From Pseudomonas taiwanensis DSM 21245 (lineage in GTDB: Bacteria > Pseudomonadota > Gammaproteobacteria > Pseudomonadales > Pseudomonadaceae), in contig NZ_KE384453.1 in the NCBI RefSeq assembly GCF_000425785.1, positions 98,428 through 162,427 on the forward strand: a stretch of DNA of 64,000 nt, read 5' to 3'. Position numbers and translations under genes: made by a program. The first letter of the stretch is position 1. Each line of letters opens with the position of its first letter. The notes beneath the pieces are model-generated. The model ran no database searches. It worked only from the letters and a program-made list of their open reading frames with translations, and had not been told where the DNA came from. This document shows positions 44,031 to 52,685 of this stretch, one piece after another.

Positions 44031-45164
44031 ATGGCAGTCAAGGTCCTGGTGGTGGATGATTCCGGTTTCTTCCGCCGCCGCGTTTCGGAAATCCTTTCGG
44101 CGGACCCGACGATCCAGGTCGTCGGTACCGCGACCAACGGCAGGGAAGCGATCGACCAGGCACTGGCGCTCAAACCCGATGTCATCACCATGGACTATGA
44201 AATGCCCATGATGGATGGCATCACCGCGGTACGGCACATCATGCAGCGTTGCCCGACGCCGGTGTTGATGTTCTCCTCGCTGACCCACGAAGGCGCCCGG
44301 GTTACCCTCGACGCGCTGGATGCTGGCGCGGTGGATTACCTGCCGAAGAATTTCGAAGACATTTCCCGCAATCCGGAAAAGGTCAAGCAACTGCTCTGCG
44401 AGAAGGTCCATACCATCTCGCGCAGCAACCGCCGCCTTGGCAGCTACGCAAGCCAGGTGCCGGTCACCGCGCCAGCCCCAGCAGCCATTGGCCACGCGCC
44501 AACCAGCAGTCTTGCCAGCCCCACGCCGGCACGTCCCGCTGCGCCAGTCCGTCCAGCCGCGACGGCACCCGCAGCTGCCCATTCGCCAGCGCCCAAGCGC
44601 AAGCCCTACAAGCTGGTCGCCATCGGCACCTCCACCGGTGGACCGGTCGCGCTGCAGCGGGTGTTGACCCAGCTGCCGGCCAGCTTCCCGGCACCGATCG
44701 TGCTGATCCAGCACATGCCGGCCGCCTTCACCAAGGCGTTCGCCGAACGTCTGGACAAGCTGTGCAAGATCAGCGTCAAAGAGGCCGAGGACGGCGACAT
44801 GCTGCGCCCAGGCCTGGCTCTGCTGGCCCCAGGCGGCAAGCAGATGATGATCGACGGACGTGGCACGGTGAAGATCCTGCCGGGCGACGAGCGTCTGAAC
44901 TACAAGCCCTGCGTGGACATCACCTTCGGTTCGGCGGCCAAGTCCTATGGCGACAAGGTGCTCTCCGTGGTGCTCACCGGCATGGGTGCCGACGGTCGCG
45001 AAGGGGCGCGCCTGCTCAAGCAGGGCGGCAGCACGGTGTGGGCCCAGGATGAAGCCAGCTGCGTGATCTATGGCATGCCAATGGCCATCGTCAAGGCCAA
45101 TCTGGCTGATGCGGTGTACAGCCTGGATGAGATCGGCAAGCACTTGGTCGAGGCCTGCGTCTGA
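44031..45164 (+). CDS. cheB: Chemotaxis methylesterase CheB
   Basis: 377 residues. The receiver carries Asp55 (VITMDYEMPMMDG). An Ala/Pro-rich linker leads to the methylesterase domain with the Ser-His-Asp triad in GTSTGG, LIQHMP and GMGADG. It demethylates receptors for adaptation; no cheR is in this window. ATG 44031 was chosen over GTG 44025 from the TGGAG spacing. The stop overlaps motC by one base. Confidence 0.96.
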   Translation: MAVKVLVVDDSGFFRRRVSEILSADPTIQVVGTATNGREAIDQALALKPDVITMDYEMPMMDGITAVRHIMQRCPTPVLMFSSLTHEGARVTLDALDAGAVDYLPKNFEDISRNPEKVKQLLCEKVHTISRSNRRLGSYASQVPVTAPAPAAIGHAPTSSLASPTPARPAAPVRPAATAPAAAHSPAPKRKPYKLVAIGTSTGGPVALQRVLTQLPASFPAPIVLIQHMPAAFTKAFAERLDKLCKISVKEAEDGDMLRPGLALLAPGGKQMMIDGRGTVKILPGDERLNYKPCVDITFGSAAKSYGDKVLSVVLTGMGADGREGARLLKQGGSTVWAQDEASCVIYGMPMAIVKANLADAVYSLDEIGKHLVEACV

Positions 45165-45904
45165 TGGATGTTCTAAGCCTGATCGGCCTGATCCTGGCCT
45201 TCGTCGCCATTGTCGGCGGTAACTTCCTCGAAGGTGGCCATGTTGGTGCCCTGCTCAACGGCCCGGCGGCGCTGATCGTGTTGGGCGGCACCCTGGCGGC
45301 GGCGTTGCTGCAGTCGCCATTGTCGGCATTCAAGCGGGCGCTGCAGATCCTGCGCTGGATTTTCTTCCCGCCTCGGGTCGACCTGCCTGGCGGTATCGAC
45401 CGTGTGGTGAACTGGAGCCTGACCGCGCGCAAGGAGGGCCTGCTGGGCCTGGAAGGCGTGGCTGATGCCGAGCCGGACCCTTATGCCCGCAAAGGGTTGC
45501 AGCTGTTGGTGGACGGCGCCGAGCCCGAGTCGATCCGCAGCATCCTGGAGGTGGACTTCCTAACCCAGGAAAGCCGCGATATCCAGGCCGCCAAGGTCTA
45601 CGAAAGCATGGGTGGCTATGCGCCGACCATCGGTATCATCGGTGCGGTGATGGGCCTGATCCATGTAATGGGCAACTTGGCCGACCCGTCGCAGCTGGGC
45701 AATGGCATCGCGGTCGCGTTCGTCGCGACGATCTACGGTGTGGCCAGCGCCAACCTGATCCTGTTGCCGATCGCCAACAAGCTCAAGTCCATCGTCATGC
45801 GTCAGTCGCGCTATCGCGAGATGCTGCTCGAAGGCTTGCTGTCGATTGCCGAAGGTGAAAACCCACGCTCCATCGAGCTGAAGCTGCAAGGCTTCATGGA
45901 GTAA
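45164..45904 (+). CDS. motC: Flagellar stator protein MotC (MotA family)
   Basis: 246 residues with four membrane segments and the MotA cytoplasmic loop. The GGYAPTIGIIGAVMGLIHVM stretch is the third/fourth helix signature. Pseudomonads carry this stator in the chemotaxis operon in addition to MotAB elsewhere. TGATG overlap with cheB; motD follows after 3 bp. Confidence 0.94.
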   Translation: MDVLSLIGLILAFVAIVGGNFLEGGHVGALLNGPAALIVLGGTLAAALLQSPLSAFKRALQILRWIFFPPRVDLPGGIDRVVNWSLTARKEGLLGLEGVADAEPDPYARKGLQLLVDGAEPESIRSILEVDFLTQESRDIQAAKVYESMGGYAPTIGIIGAVMGLIHVMGNLADPSQLGNGIAVAFVATIYGVASANLILLPIANKLKSIVMRQSRYREMLLEGLLSIAEGENPRSIELKLQGFME

Positions 45905-45907
45905 CCC

Positions 45908-46765
45908 ATGCGTCGCCGTCGTCATACCGAGGAACACGAGAATCACGAACGCTGGTTGGTGTCATACGCCGACTTCATCACCTTGCTGTTCGCTTTCTTC
46001 GTGGTCATGTATTCGATTTCCTCGATCAACGAGGGCAAGTACAAGGTCATCTCGCAAGCGTTGCTGGGGGTGTTCAACGACCCTGAGCGGAGCATGAAGC
46101 CGATCCCCATCGGCGACGAGCAACCGCTGAGCGTCAAGCCTGCCGAACCGCTGATCAAAGACAGCGAGCAGACCGATGCGGGCCTCGCGCAGACCAACAG
46201 CGACCCGCTCAAGACCATCAGCGACGATGTGCGTGATGCGTTTGGCGACTTGATCAAGTCCGACCAGATGACGGTGCGCGGCAACGAACTGTGGGTGGAG
46301 ATCGAGCTGAACTCCTCGCTGCTGTTCGGCAGTGGCGATGCCATGCCCAGCGACAAGGCCTTCGACATCATCGAGAAGGTGGGGCGCATCCTCAAACCGT
46401 TCGCCAACCCGGTGCATGTCGAGGGCTTCACCGACAACCAGCCGATCCGTACCGCGCAATACCCGACCAACTGGGAACTGTCGTCGGCCCGGGCGGCCAG
46501 CATCGTCCGGCTGTTGGCCATGGAAGGCGTCAATCCCGCACGCATGGCCTCGGTAGGCTATGGCGAGTATCAGCCTGTGGCCACCAACGACACCGCCGAG
46601 GGGCGTGCGCGTAATCGTCGGGTGGTATTGGTGATTTCCCGCAACCTTGAAGTGCGTCGCAGCCTGACCGGTTCAGGCAGCGCCAACGCCACGCCGGACG
46701 CTGCATTGCGCCGCGCTGGCACACAAAGTGCACCGGCAACACCAGTAACGGCGGCGGGGCAGTGA
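45908..46765 (+). CDS. motD: Flagellar stator protein MotD (MotB family)
   Basis: 285 residues. A single N-terminal membrane helix (YADFITLLFAFFVVMYSIS) contains the proton-binding Asp of MotB proteins. The C-terminal OmpA-like peptidoglycan-binding domain includes VEGFTDNQPI and ARAASIVRLL. It forms the alternative stator with MotC. Confidence 0.94.
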   Translation: MRRRRHTEEHENHERWLVSYADFITLLFAFFVVMYSISSINEGKYKVISQALLGVFNDPERSMKPIPIGDEQPLSVKPAEPLIKDSEQTDAGLAQTNSDPLKTISDDVRDAFGDLIKSDQMTVRGNELWVEIELNSSLLFGSGDAMPSDKAFDIIEKVGRILKPFANPVHVEGFTDNQPIRTAQYPTNWELSSARAASIVRLLAMEGVNPARMASVGYGEYQPVATNDTAEGRARNRRVVLVISRNLEVRRSLTGSGSANATPDAALRRAGTQSAPATPVTAAGQ

Positions 46766-46792
46766 ATCGTCAATTCTCTGTCACCGCTAGCC

Positions 46793-46820
46793 CTGTAGGA
46801 GCCGGCGAGCCGGCTTCCAC
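46793..46820 (+). repeat. Single REP element between motD and the parC gene
   Basis: CTGTAGGAGCCGGCGAGCCGGC and following bases: a GTAG-headed REP sequence with the hairpin GCCGGC-GA-GCCGGC, a form common in Pseudomonas genomes. It lies in the 92-bp gap and might slow transcription. Confidence 0.75.
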
Positions 46821-46857
46821 GGGGTTTCTGCGGCATCAATGAGTCTAGAGTTGTCCT

Positions 46858-47646
46858 ATGAGAGTCTGGGCAGTAGCCAATCAAAAAGGTGGCGTCGGCA
46901 AGACCACCAGCACCATTGCCCTGGCCGGCCTTCTGGCCGAGGCGGGCAAGCGCGTGGTCGTGGTCGACCTCGACCCGCACGGCTCGATGACCAGTTACTT
47001 CGGGCACAACCCCGATGCGCTGGAGCACAGCTGCTACGACCTGTTCTTGCACAAGGGCACGGTGCCTGAGGGGCTTCCGGGGCAATTGCTGCTGCCGACC
47101 AGCGACGAGCGTATTTCGCTGCTGCCATCGAGCACCGCGCTGGCGGTGCTGGAGCGCCAGTCGCCGGGGCAGAGTGGCCTGGGCCTGGTCATCGCCAAGA
47201 GTCTGGCGCAGCTGTGGCAGGATTTCGACTTTGCCTTGATCGACAGCCCGCCCTTGCTCGGCGTGCTGATGGTCAACGCCCTGGCCGCGAGCCAGCAACT
47301 GGTCGTTCCAGTGCAGACCGAATTTTTGGCCGTCAAGGGCCTGGAGCGGATGATCGGTACCTTGGCGATGGTCAACCGCTCACGTAAGCAAGCCTTGCCC
47401 TATCAGATCGTGCCGACCCTGTTCGACCGTCGTACCCAAGCTTCGCTGGGTACCCTCAAACTGCTGCGCGATACCTACGGGGAGCATGTCTGGCAAGGCT
47501 ATATCCCGGTCGATACGCGCCTGCGCGATGCCAGCCGCAATGGCGTCACGCCTTCGCAGTTCGATGGCAAGAGCCGCGGCGTTATCGCCTACCGGGCACT
47601 GCTCAAGCACTTGCTGACCTACAAATCCGCATTGCAGGTGGCCTGA
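46858..47646 (+). CDS. ParA-family ATPase of the chemotaxis operon, ParC-like
   Basis: 262 residues with Walker A KGGVGKTTST at 11-20, VVDLDPHGSMTSYFG and IDSPPLLGVL. ParC proteins position polar chemoreceptor arrays in Vibrio and pseudomonads. Its stop overlaps the next gene by one base, and that gene codes for the CheW-domain partner. The localisation role is inferred from context. Confidence 0.88.
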   Translation: MRVWAVANQKGGVGKTTSTIALAGLLAEAGKRVVVVDLDPHGSMTSYFGHNPDALEHSCYDLFLHKGTVPEGLPGQLLLPTSDERISLLPSSTALAVLERQSPGQSGLGLVIAKSLAQLWQDFDFALIDSPPLLGVLMVNALAASQQLVVPVQTEFLAVKGLERMIGTLAMVNRSRKQALPYQIVPTLFDRRTQASLGTLKLLRDTYGEHVWQGYIPVDTRLRDASRNGVTPSQFDGKSRGVIAYRALLKHLLTYKSALQVA

Positions 47647-48551
47647 TGACGCAACATGCCCAGCCAGTCAGCACCCGGCCACAACTGGCCCTGCAATCCT
47701 ATCTTGATGGCCTGCTGCAGGAAGCCACCGAGGTAGAAGACATTCACGAAGCGCCGGCCGCCAAGGTGGCCGACGCGCAGCCCAGCGACGAATTCGCCGC
47801 TGCCGTACGCGAGGAGCAGGCCCGGGATGCGCGGCAGCAGCCGGCACCAGCAGCGCTAGCCAGCGTCGCCCCCAGACCATTCGCCGAGCCGAAGGCCAAG
47901 GTCTTGCCAACGGTTTTGCCGGTCGAGGCGCCGGTTGTCACCGTGGTCGAGACCGAAGTGGTGGCCGAAGCCAGCGTTCCGGTCCTGACCGAGTCGGCCG
48001 TCGAGCCGGTGGCACCGTTGGTCGATGTGCATCTGCCAGCGCCGAACCTGCCCGTACCACCTGCCACCCTCGACGGAAGACCCGCCTGGGCGGCCGAGCC
48101 GTTCGAGTGCTTGCTGTTCGACGTGGCCGGCTTGACCTTGGCGGTACCCCTTGTCTGCCTAGGCTCGATCTACAGCCTGGCCGGTCAGGAGTTGACGCCG
48201 TTGTTCGGCCAGCCGGACTGGTTCCTCGGGATCCTCAGCTGCCAGGCGGGCAACCTCAAGGTGCTGGATACCGCACGCTGGGTGATGCCTGATCGCTACC
48301 GCGATGATTTCCGTCAGGGCCTGCAGTACGTGATTTCCGTCCAGGGCTACGAATGGGGGTTGGCCGTGCACCAGGTCAGCCGTTCCCTGCGTCTGGACCC
48401 GGCCGAAATCAAGTGGCGCAGCCAACGTGGCCAGCGCCCCTGGCTGGCTGGCACGGTGATCGAACACATGTGTGCTTTGCTCGACGTCGCCGAACTGGCT
48501 GAGTTGATCGCCAGCGGCGCCGTGAAGCAGATGCACGCTAAACATAAATGA
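47646..48551 (+). CDS. CheW-domain protein, ParP-like
   Basis: 301 residues. The first ~150 are low-complexity, rich in Ala, Pro, Val and Glu. A CheW-like domain follows from ~155 (FECLLFDVAGLTLAVPLVCLGSIYSL). ParP proteins link ParC with chemoreceptor arrays through CheA. It is translationally coupled to the ParA-type gene and is followed by cheW. Confidence 0.85.
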   Translation: MTQHAQPVSTRPQLALQSYLDGLLQEATEVEDIHEAPAAKVADAQPSDEFAAAVREEQARDARQQPAPAALASVAPRPFAEPKAKVLPTVLPVEAPVVTVVETEVVAEASVPVLTESAVEPVAPLVDVHLPAPNLPVPPATLDGRPAWAAEPFECLLFDVAGLTLAVPLVCLGSIYSLAGQELTPLFGQPDWFLGILSCQAGNLKVLDTARWVMPDRYRDDFRQGLQYVISVQGYEWGLAVHQVSRSLRLDPAEIKWRSQRGQRPWLAGTVIEHMCALLDVAELAELIASGAVKQMHAKHK

Positions 48552-48591
48552 CAGAACACACCGCCGTTGGCGGATTTCGAGGGGTAGGGGA

Positions 48592-49071
48592 ATGAAAAAG
48601 TCGTCCGCACAGGGTTCTGAAGATCCGATTCTGCAGTGGGTAACCTTCCGTCTGGATAACGAGTCCTACGGCATCAACGTCATGCAGGTGCAGGAAGTCC
48701 TGCGCTACACCGAGATCGCCCCGGTGCCAGGTGCCCCGAGCTACGTACTGGGTATCATCAACCTGCGCGGCAACGTGGTGACGGTGATCGACACCCGTCA
48801 GCGCTTCGGCCTGATGCCTACCGAGGTCACCGACAACACCCGTATCGTGATCATCGAGGCCGACAAGCAGGTGGTCGGCATTCTTGTCGATAGCGTTGCC
48901 GAAGCGGTCTACCTGCGCCAGTCTGAAATCGAAACCGCGCCAAACGTCGGTAACGAAGAGTCGGCCAAGTTCATCCAGGGCGTATGCAACAAGAACGGCG
49001 AACTGCTGATTCTGGTCGAGCTGGACAAGATGATGACCGAGGAAGAGTGGTCCGAGCTGGAGAACATCTGA
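48592..49071 (+). CDS. cheW: Chemotaxis coupling protein CheW
   Basis: 159 residues: full CheW domain with WVTFRLDNESYGINVMQVQEVL, PSYVLGIINLRGNVVTVIDTR and LLILVELDKM. It bridges receptors and CheA. The ribosome site is GGGGA before ATG. Confidence 0.96.
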   Translation: MKKSSAQGSEDPILQWVTFRLDNESYGINVMQVQEVLRYTEIAPVPGAPSYVLGIINLRGNVVTVIDTRQRFGLMPTEVTDNTRIVIIEADKQVVGILVDSVAEAVYLRQSEIETAPNVGNEESAKFIQGVCNKNGELLILVELDKMMTEEEWSELENI

Positions 49072-49072
49072 G

Positions 49073-49468
49073 TTGATTTTCGAGGTTGCTGTCATCTTCC
49101 TGGCGCTGCTCTGGGCGTTGAGCCTGTGGTTCTTCCTCAACTACAGCAAGCGTCAGCGTGAACTGGCTGCCCAGCAGGCCCAGGGCGATGCACTGCGCGA
49201 CCAGCGCATCAAGGACCTGGCCAAGCGCCTGGACGATTACCAGAACGTCACCGTGCGCATGGGCGAAGCGATCCACGAAATCCGTGCGGCCGTGGCGACC
49301 CTGCCTGACCGGCTGGAGCGGCTGGAGCAGCGTGATCCCAGCAACGTCACCTTCACCCAGGCCGCCAAGCTGGTGGGCATGGGGGCGAGCGTTGCCGAGT
49401 TGACCGAGACCTGCGGGCTGACCCAGGCCGAGGCGGAGTTGATGAGCAAGTTGCACCGCACCGAGTGA
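49073..49468 (+). CDS. DUF2802 membrane-anchored coiled-coil protein
   Basis: 131 residues starting at TTG 49073, one base after the cheW stop; no ATG or GTG lies near. It has a short N-terminal membrane helix (FEVAVIFLALLWALSLWFFL), then a coiled coil and a C-terminal DUF2802 region (AAKLVGMGASVAELTETCGLTQAEAELM). The family regularly follows cheW in Pseudomonas. Function unknown; related proteins in Shewanella and Vibrio (SwrD/CheW-linked) affect swimming or array behaviour, which is only suggestive here. Confidence 0.8.
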   Translation: MIFEVAVIFLALLWALSLWFFLNYSKRQRELAAQQAQGDALRDQRIKDLAKRLDDYQNVTVRMGEAIHEIRAAVATLPDRLERLEQRDPSNVTFTQAAKLVGMGASVAELTETCGLTQAEAELMSKLHRTE

Positions 49469-49502
49469 TACAGGGAGGCGGCCGTGGGGTCGCCTTCTTA
49501 GT

Positions 49503-52265
49503 TCAGTGGCTGATCCAGGATTGCGCGCTGCCGACCCGCGCGATCCTGCCAAGGGGCGTCAGAGTGTGTTCGGCTGCGATCCAGCTCTGCGTGTCGACGT
49601 ATGCACCGCCATTGATGATCGGCAGTTTCATCAGCCTTTCGATTTGCCGCAGGCGGTAGAGGTCCGGCAGCAAACGGTCGATTACATCGTTCATCATCCC
49701 CGGCCCGGTAAGCTGACTAAGGCGACGCGTGTAATCGTGGAACGCCTCTGGATCCTGGACGCGATCCGGCCTGACTCGGTAGAAGTCAGGATCGCGCTGG
49801 TAGCGGGCATGCATCTCCTCGGACATGGCCAGCAGCGTCGGGTTGCCAGGGTGGCTTCCGATCATGCTGGTGTTGAATTGAAGTTCCATGTCCAGCAGCT
49901 GGTTGCTCAGGGGAGAGTGCAGCAACAACCCATCATCGGTAGTGGCGAGCTCGACATCATCCACCGACTCGGCGATGCATGTGTCGAAGCCTATGCACCC
50001 CAAACGCTGCCCTCCGGCCTTGAGCAGTTCATCATCGACATCCATGTAGAGACCACCTTCCTGGTACAGCATGGGATAGCGCAGCACGTCCGAGGCTGAG
50101 CTGTAGTTGGTGGCGACACCGCCATTGCCATCCAATGCGGCTTGATACTGCTGGTAATACTTGCTGGCGCTGAACGAATGGAAAAACGGCTGCTCCTCGA
50201 GCGGTTCCACCTCTAAGCCAGGGGCTTTCTCGGCTAGCTGGCGAAGGTTTTGTTGATAGACCTGCGGGTGGGCATTGGAAAGGTACAGGCGGTACCGGTA
50301 TTGAGTGTTTTTCAAACGCCTCGCGTTTCTGGCCAGGTTCTCCACCAGCTCCGGGGCGATCGACTTGTTGCCGACCCACAAGGATGACACTGTCTTGGGA
50401 ATTGCTCGTATGCCACGCGGCGCAACAGGGATGTGCAATGGCAACTGCAGGTCTACGCCAAGTCCACGCAGCGTCGCCATGCGCATTTCATCGCTCACCT
50501 GGCGCGGGCCGGGCATCACGCGACGCACCAACGGCTCGCCTGGGCGGGCTTCATAGACGGTTGGCTCGACCCTGTTCAGTTCGCTTTTTTCAACGAACAC
50601 GTCGAACTCGATATCGTAGACAAGGTCGAGCTCCACCAGGTAGCCATCGACTGCATAGCTGCCAGTGATCGTTTGTGTCTTGGTTCCCCAGTCCACCGAA
50701 CGACCGACCGGGAAGACCTCTGCTGCAGGTATCTCCTCTGCACGCGCTCGGTCAGCCTCGAAGAACGGCGCGACATCCAGTTCTGGCAGGTGAGGCGGGT
50801 CCATGGGGCTGAGCGGATATCCCCACTGTTCGTTGATCCGTACCGGACTCACGAAGTCGCCCGCCTTGAAACTGAACAGCTTGCCACCCTGGGACGCTGC
50901 ATGCGCCAACGCGGGCGCTGCGTTCAACAATCCCCAGGCCACGCTGCCGATACCCGCTTGCTTGGCCCTCAGGGATTTGCCGTTGATAGCCTGGTCCAGG
51001 CCCAGGGCAACTTGCACGATGCCCCCTACAGCCAGCAGGGGCGCCAGCCCTGGCACCACGAAAGTGAGGGGGGCTACGAGGTTGAGGGTGGCGTTCAGGT
51101 AACTGGCCCATTTGGACTTGGTCACCTCAGCGTTGCTGGTGATGATGAAATCGGCATCGTCATAAGTGCGTTGACGCTGGCGCTCGGCCAGCGCCTGGAA
51201 CAGGTCGCCGGTGATCCTCGGGTTGTACTTGCCTGGTCGGTAGTTGACGTAGGTGCGCGGCGGCCAGCGACCGTCATCGTTGAAGTAACCATGTTCCGGG
51301 GGAAGCCTGTGGTTGAGCGGGTAGACCCCCAGCCCTTCCAGAGCGGTGTCCAGGCCGCTGAAGTCGATACCTTGAGGGCCATCGGCCAAGCGAAAGTGTC
51401 GTTTCAGGGCCTGGCGGCTGGCGGCATTCCTGCACTGCTGGCCCACCCAGTCCTTGAGCAGCTCTTCACTGGCGAACTCCAGCAGAGGCGAGCTGTTGCC
51501 GGGTGCATAGAGCAGGGTCAGGTCGGAGCTGGCGTCGTTGAGGTACAGCAGGTCGGTGGCGGCATAGCCATAGATGTTCAAGGTGCTCAGGCGCAAGCCC
51601 TTGCCACGGGGAATCAGGCCTGCGGCGCGCCAGGCGAGCTTGCGTGCTGCATCGCTGAGGCTGCCTTCAGCAATCTGCTTGTTGCAGGCGGCGATGAAAT
51701 TGAGTTTGCAGCACAGGCGGTAGCCTGGCAGATGGTCCCGCCAGTACGCATCCAGCAATGCCGTGTAGCGACTGTGGAAATCCAGCGCCTCGATGTGACG
51801 TTGCAGTGCTTCGGCACGCACGTCGAGCAGTGTCGAGTGGTCGTAACGGGCGGGTGTGGTGCGCCTGAACAGGCCGTTGAACACCTGGTACCACGCGCCG
51901 TTATCGGTCAAGGGTTGCGCTGGTAACCGATCGACGATAGTAATCGGGCCATCGCCAGGAAGCTTGCCGGCCCACGGCTGGTTGAACAGCCCACCGAAAA
52001 AATCGTTGTTGGTCTCGCCTTGCCAGTTCATCAGCACGGCCTGAGTGAGGCTTATGCATTGCACGACAACGGCCTGGTAACTGGCGACGCCATCTGGATG
52101 GACATGCAGCGTTACCACATCGACCTGATCAGGGTCGAGGTCCACACCTTGTGCCGATAGCCAGTCGCCAATCGCGCGGCTGGCCTCGCGATCGGGTCGA
52201 GGAACAGTGGCCAGATGGTCGCGTACGAACTGGACGCCGGCAGTGTTGATCCGAGAGCTGGGCAT
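49503..52265 (-). CDS. Large toxin-like protein with a TcdA/TcdB-type glycosyltransferase domain
   Basis: 920 residues from ATG 52265, with GGAG six bases upstream. Residues ~1-380 resemble the dermonecrotic-toxin-like (DUF6543) domain of Pseudomonas toxins. A hydrophobic segment at ~390-424 (LVAPLTFVVPGLAPLLAVGG) could enter membranes. Residues ~620-900 form a GT-A glycosyltransferase: IPK and W of the clostridial-toxin start, SASDVLRYPMLYQEGG and a DXD motif in YMDVDDE (742-744). Such domains glycosylate host proteins. No signal peptide. It is convergent with the chemotaxis operon. Toxin activity and target are inferred. Confidence 0.8.
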   Translation of the reverse strand: MPSSRINTAGVQFVRDHLATVPRPDREASRAIGDWLSAQGVDLDPDQVDVVTLHVHPDGVASYQAVVVQCISLTQAVLMNWQGETNNDFFGGLFNQPWAGKLPGDGPITIVDRLPAQPLTDNGAWYQVFNGLFRRTTPARYDHSTLLDVRAEALQRHIEALDFHSRYTALLDAYWRDHLPGYRLCCKLNFIAACNKQIAEGSLSDAARKLAWRAAGLIPRGKGLRLSTLNIYGYAATDLLYLNDASSDLTLLYAPGNSSPLLEFASEELLKDWVGQQCRNAASRQALKRHFRLADGPQGIDFSGLDTALEGLGVYPLNHRLPPEHGYFNDDGRWPPRTYVNYRPGKYNPRITGDLFQALAERQRQRTYDDADFIITSNAEVTKSKWASYLNATLNLVAPLTFVVPGLAPLLAVGGIVQVALGLDQAINGKSLRAKQAGIGSVAWGLLNAAPALAHAASQGGKLFSFKAGDFVSPVRINEQWGYPLSPMDPPHLPELDVAPFFEADRARAEEIPAAEVFPVGRSVDWGTKTQTITGSYAVDGYLVELDLVYDIEFDVFVEKSELNRVEPTVYEARPGEPLVRRVMPGPRQVSDEMRMATLRGLGVDLQLPLHIPVAPRGIRAIPKTVSSLWVGNKSIAPELVENLARNARRLKNTQYRYRLYLSNAHPQVYQQNLRQLAEKAPGLEVEPLEEQPFFHSFSASKYYQQYQAALDGNGGVATNYSSASDVLRYPMLYQEGGLYMDVDDELLKAGGQRLGCIGFDTCIAESVDDVELATTDDGLLLHSPLSNQLLDMELQFNTSMIGSHPGNPTLLAMSEEMHARYQRDPDFYRVRPDRVQDPEAFHDYTRRLSQLTGPGMMNDVIDRLLPDLYRLRQIERLMKLPIINGGAYVDTQSWIAAEHTLTPLGRIARVGSAQSWISH

Positions 52266-52346
52266 GTCGATCTCCGTGGCTGTGAAAAGCCATAGCATCG
52301 ACCGACTCAGCGCCAGCGCAACGGTAGATAATGCTTGCCCGACAAC

Positions 52347-52685
52347 TCAGTGGCCTGGAGCAGGCAGGCCCGGCAGCACTTCGGTCACGTCACGCTCGCC
52401 CGGAGGAGAATCGTCGAAACCATAGGGCACCTTGCCGCGCAGCTGCCAGGCAAAGGCGATGATCTCAGCGATCGTCAGGTACAGTGCCTCGGGAATCTGC
52501 TCGCCCAACTCCAGGCGTGCCAGCAGGCGCACCAGTTCGGCGTTCTCGTAGATCGGTACTTCGTGTTCGCGGGCCAGGGCGAGAATGGCCTCGGCCAGTT
52601 CGTCTTCGCCCTTGGCGCTGAGGGTAGGGGCGTTTTGGCCGTCATAGCTCAGAGCGATAGCCTGGCGTGGTTGCGGGTAGCTCAT
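52347..52685 (-). CDS. Orphan FlhB C-terminal domain protein, FlhX-like
   Basis: 112 residues matching only the cytoplasmic tail of FlhB (SAKGEDELAEAILALAREHEVPIYENAELVRLLARL). The membrane part and the NPTH cleavage site are absent. FlhX of Helicobacter is a similar stand-alone domain that can replace the cleaved FlhB fragment. ATG 52685 overlaps the fliK2 stop (ATGA), so the two are coupled. Confidence 0.88.
   Translation of the reverse strand: MSYPQPRQAIALSYDGQNAPTLSAKGEDELAEAILALAREHEVPIYENAELVRLLARLELGEQIPEALYLTIAEIIAFAWQLRGKVPYGFDDSPPGERDVTEVLPGLPAPGH

Noticed and set aside
41742..45143. Very long open frame (over 1100 codons) on the minus strand opposite cheA and cheB
   Set aside because: It is antisense to two genes with clear catalytic motifs; the His/Gln/Val-rich composition is the usual shadow of GC-rich codons on the other strand.
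49503..52265. Recent horizontal transfer of the toxin-like gene judged by composition
   Set aside because: By eye the GC content and codon use do not clearly differ from the neighbours, and no integrase, IS element or direct repeat flanks it; composition alone does not support the claim.
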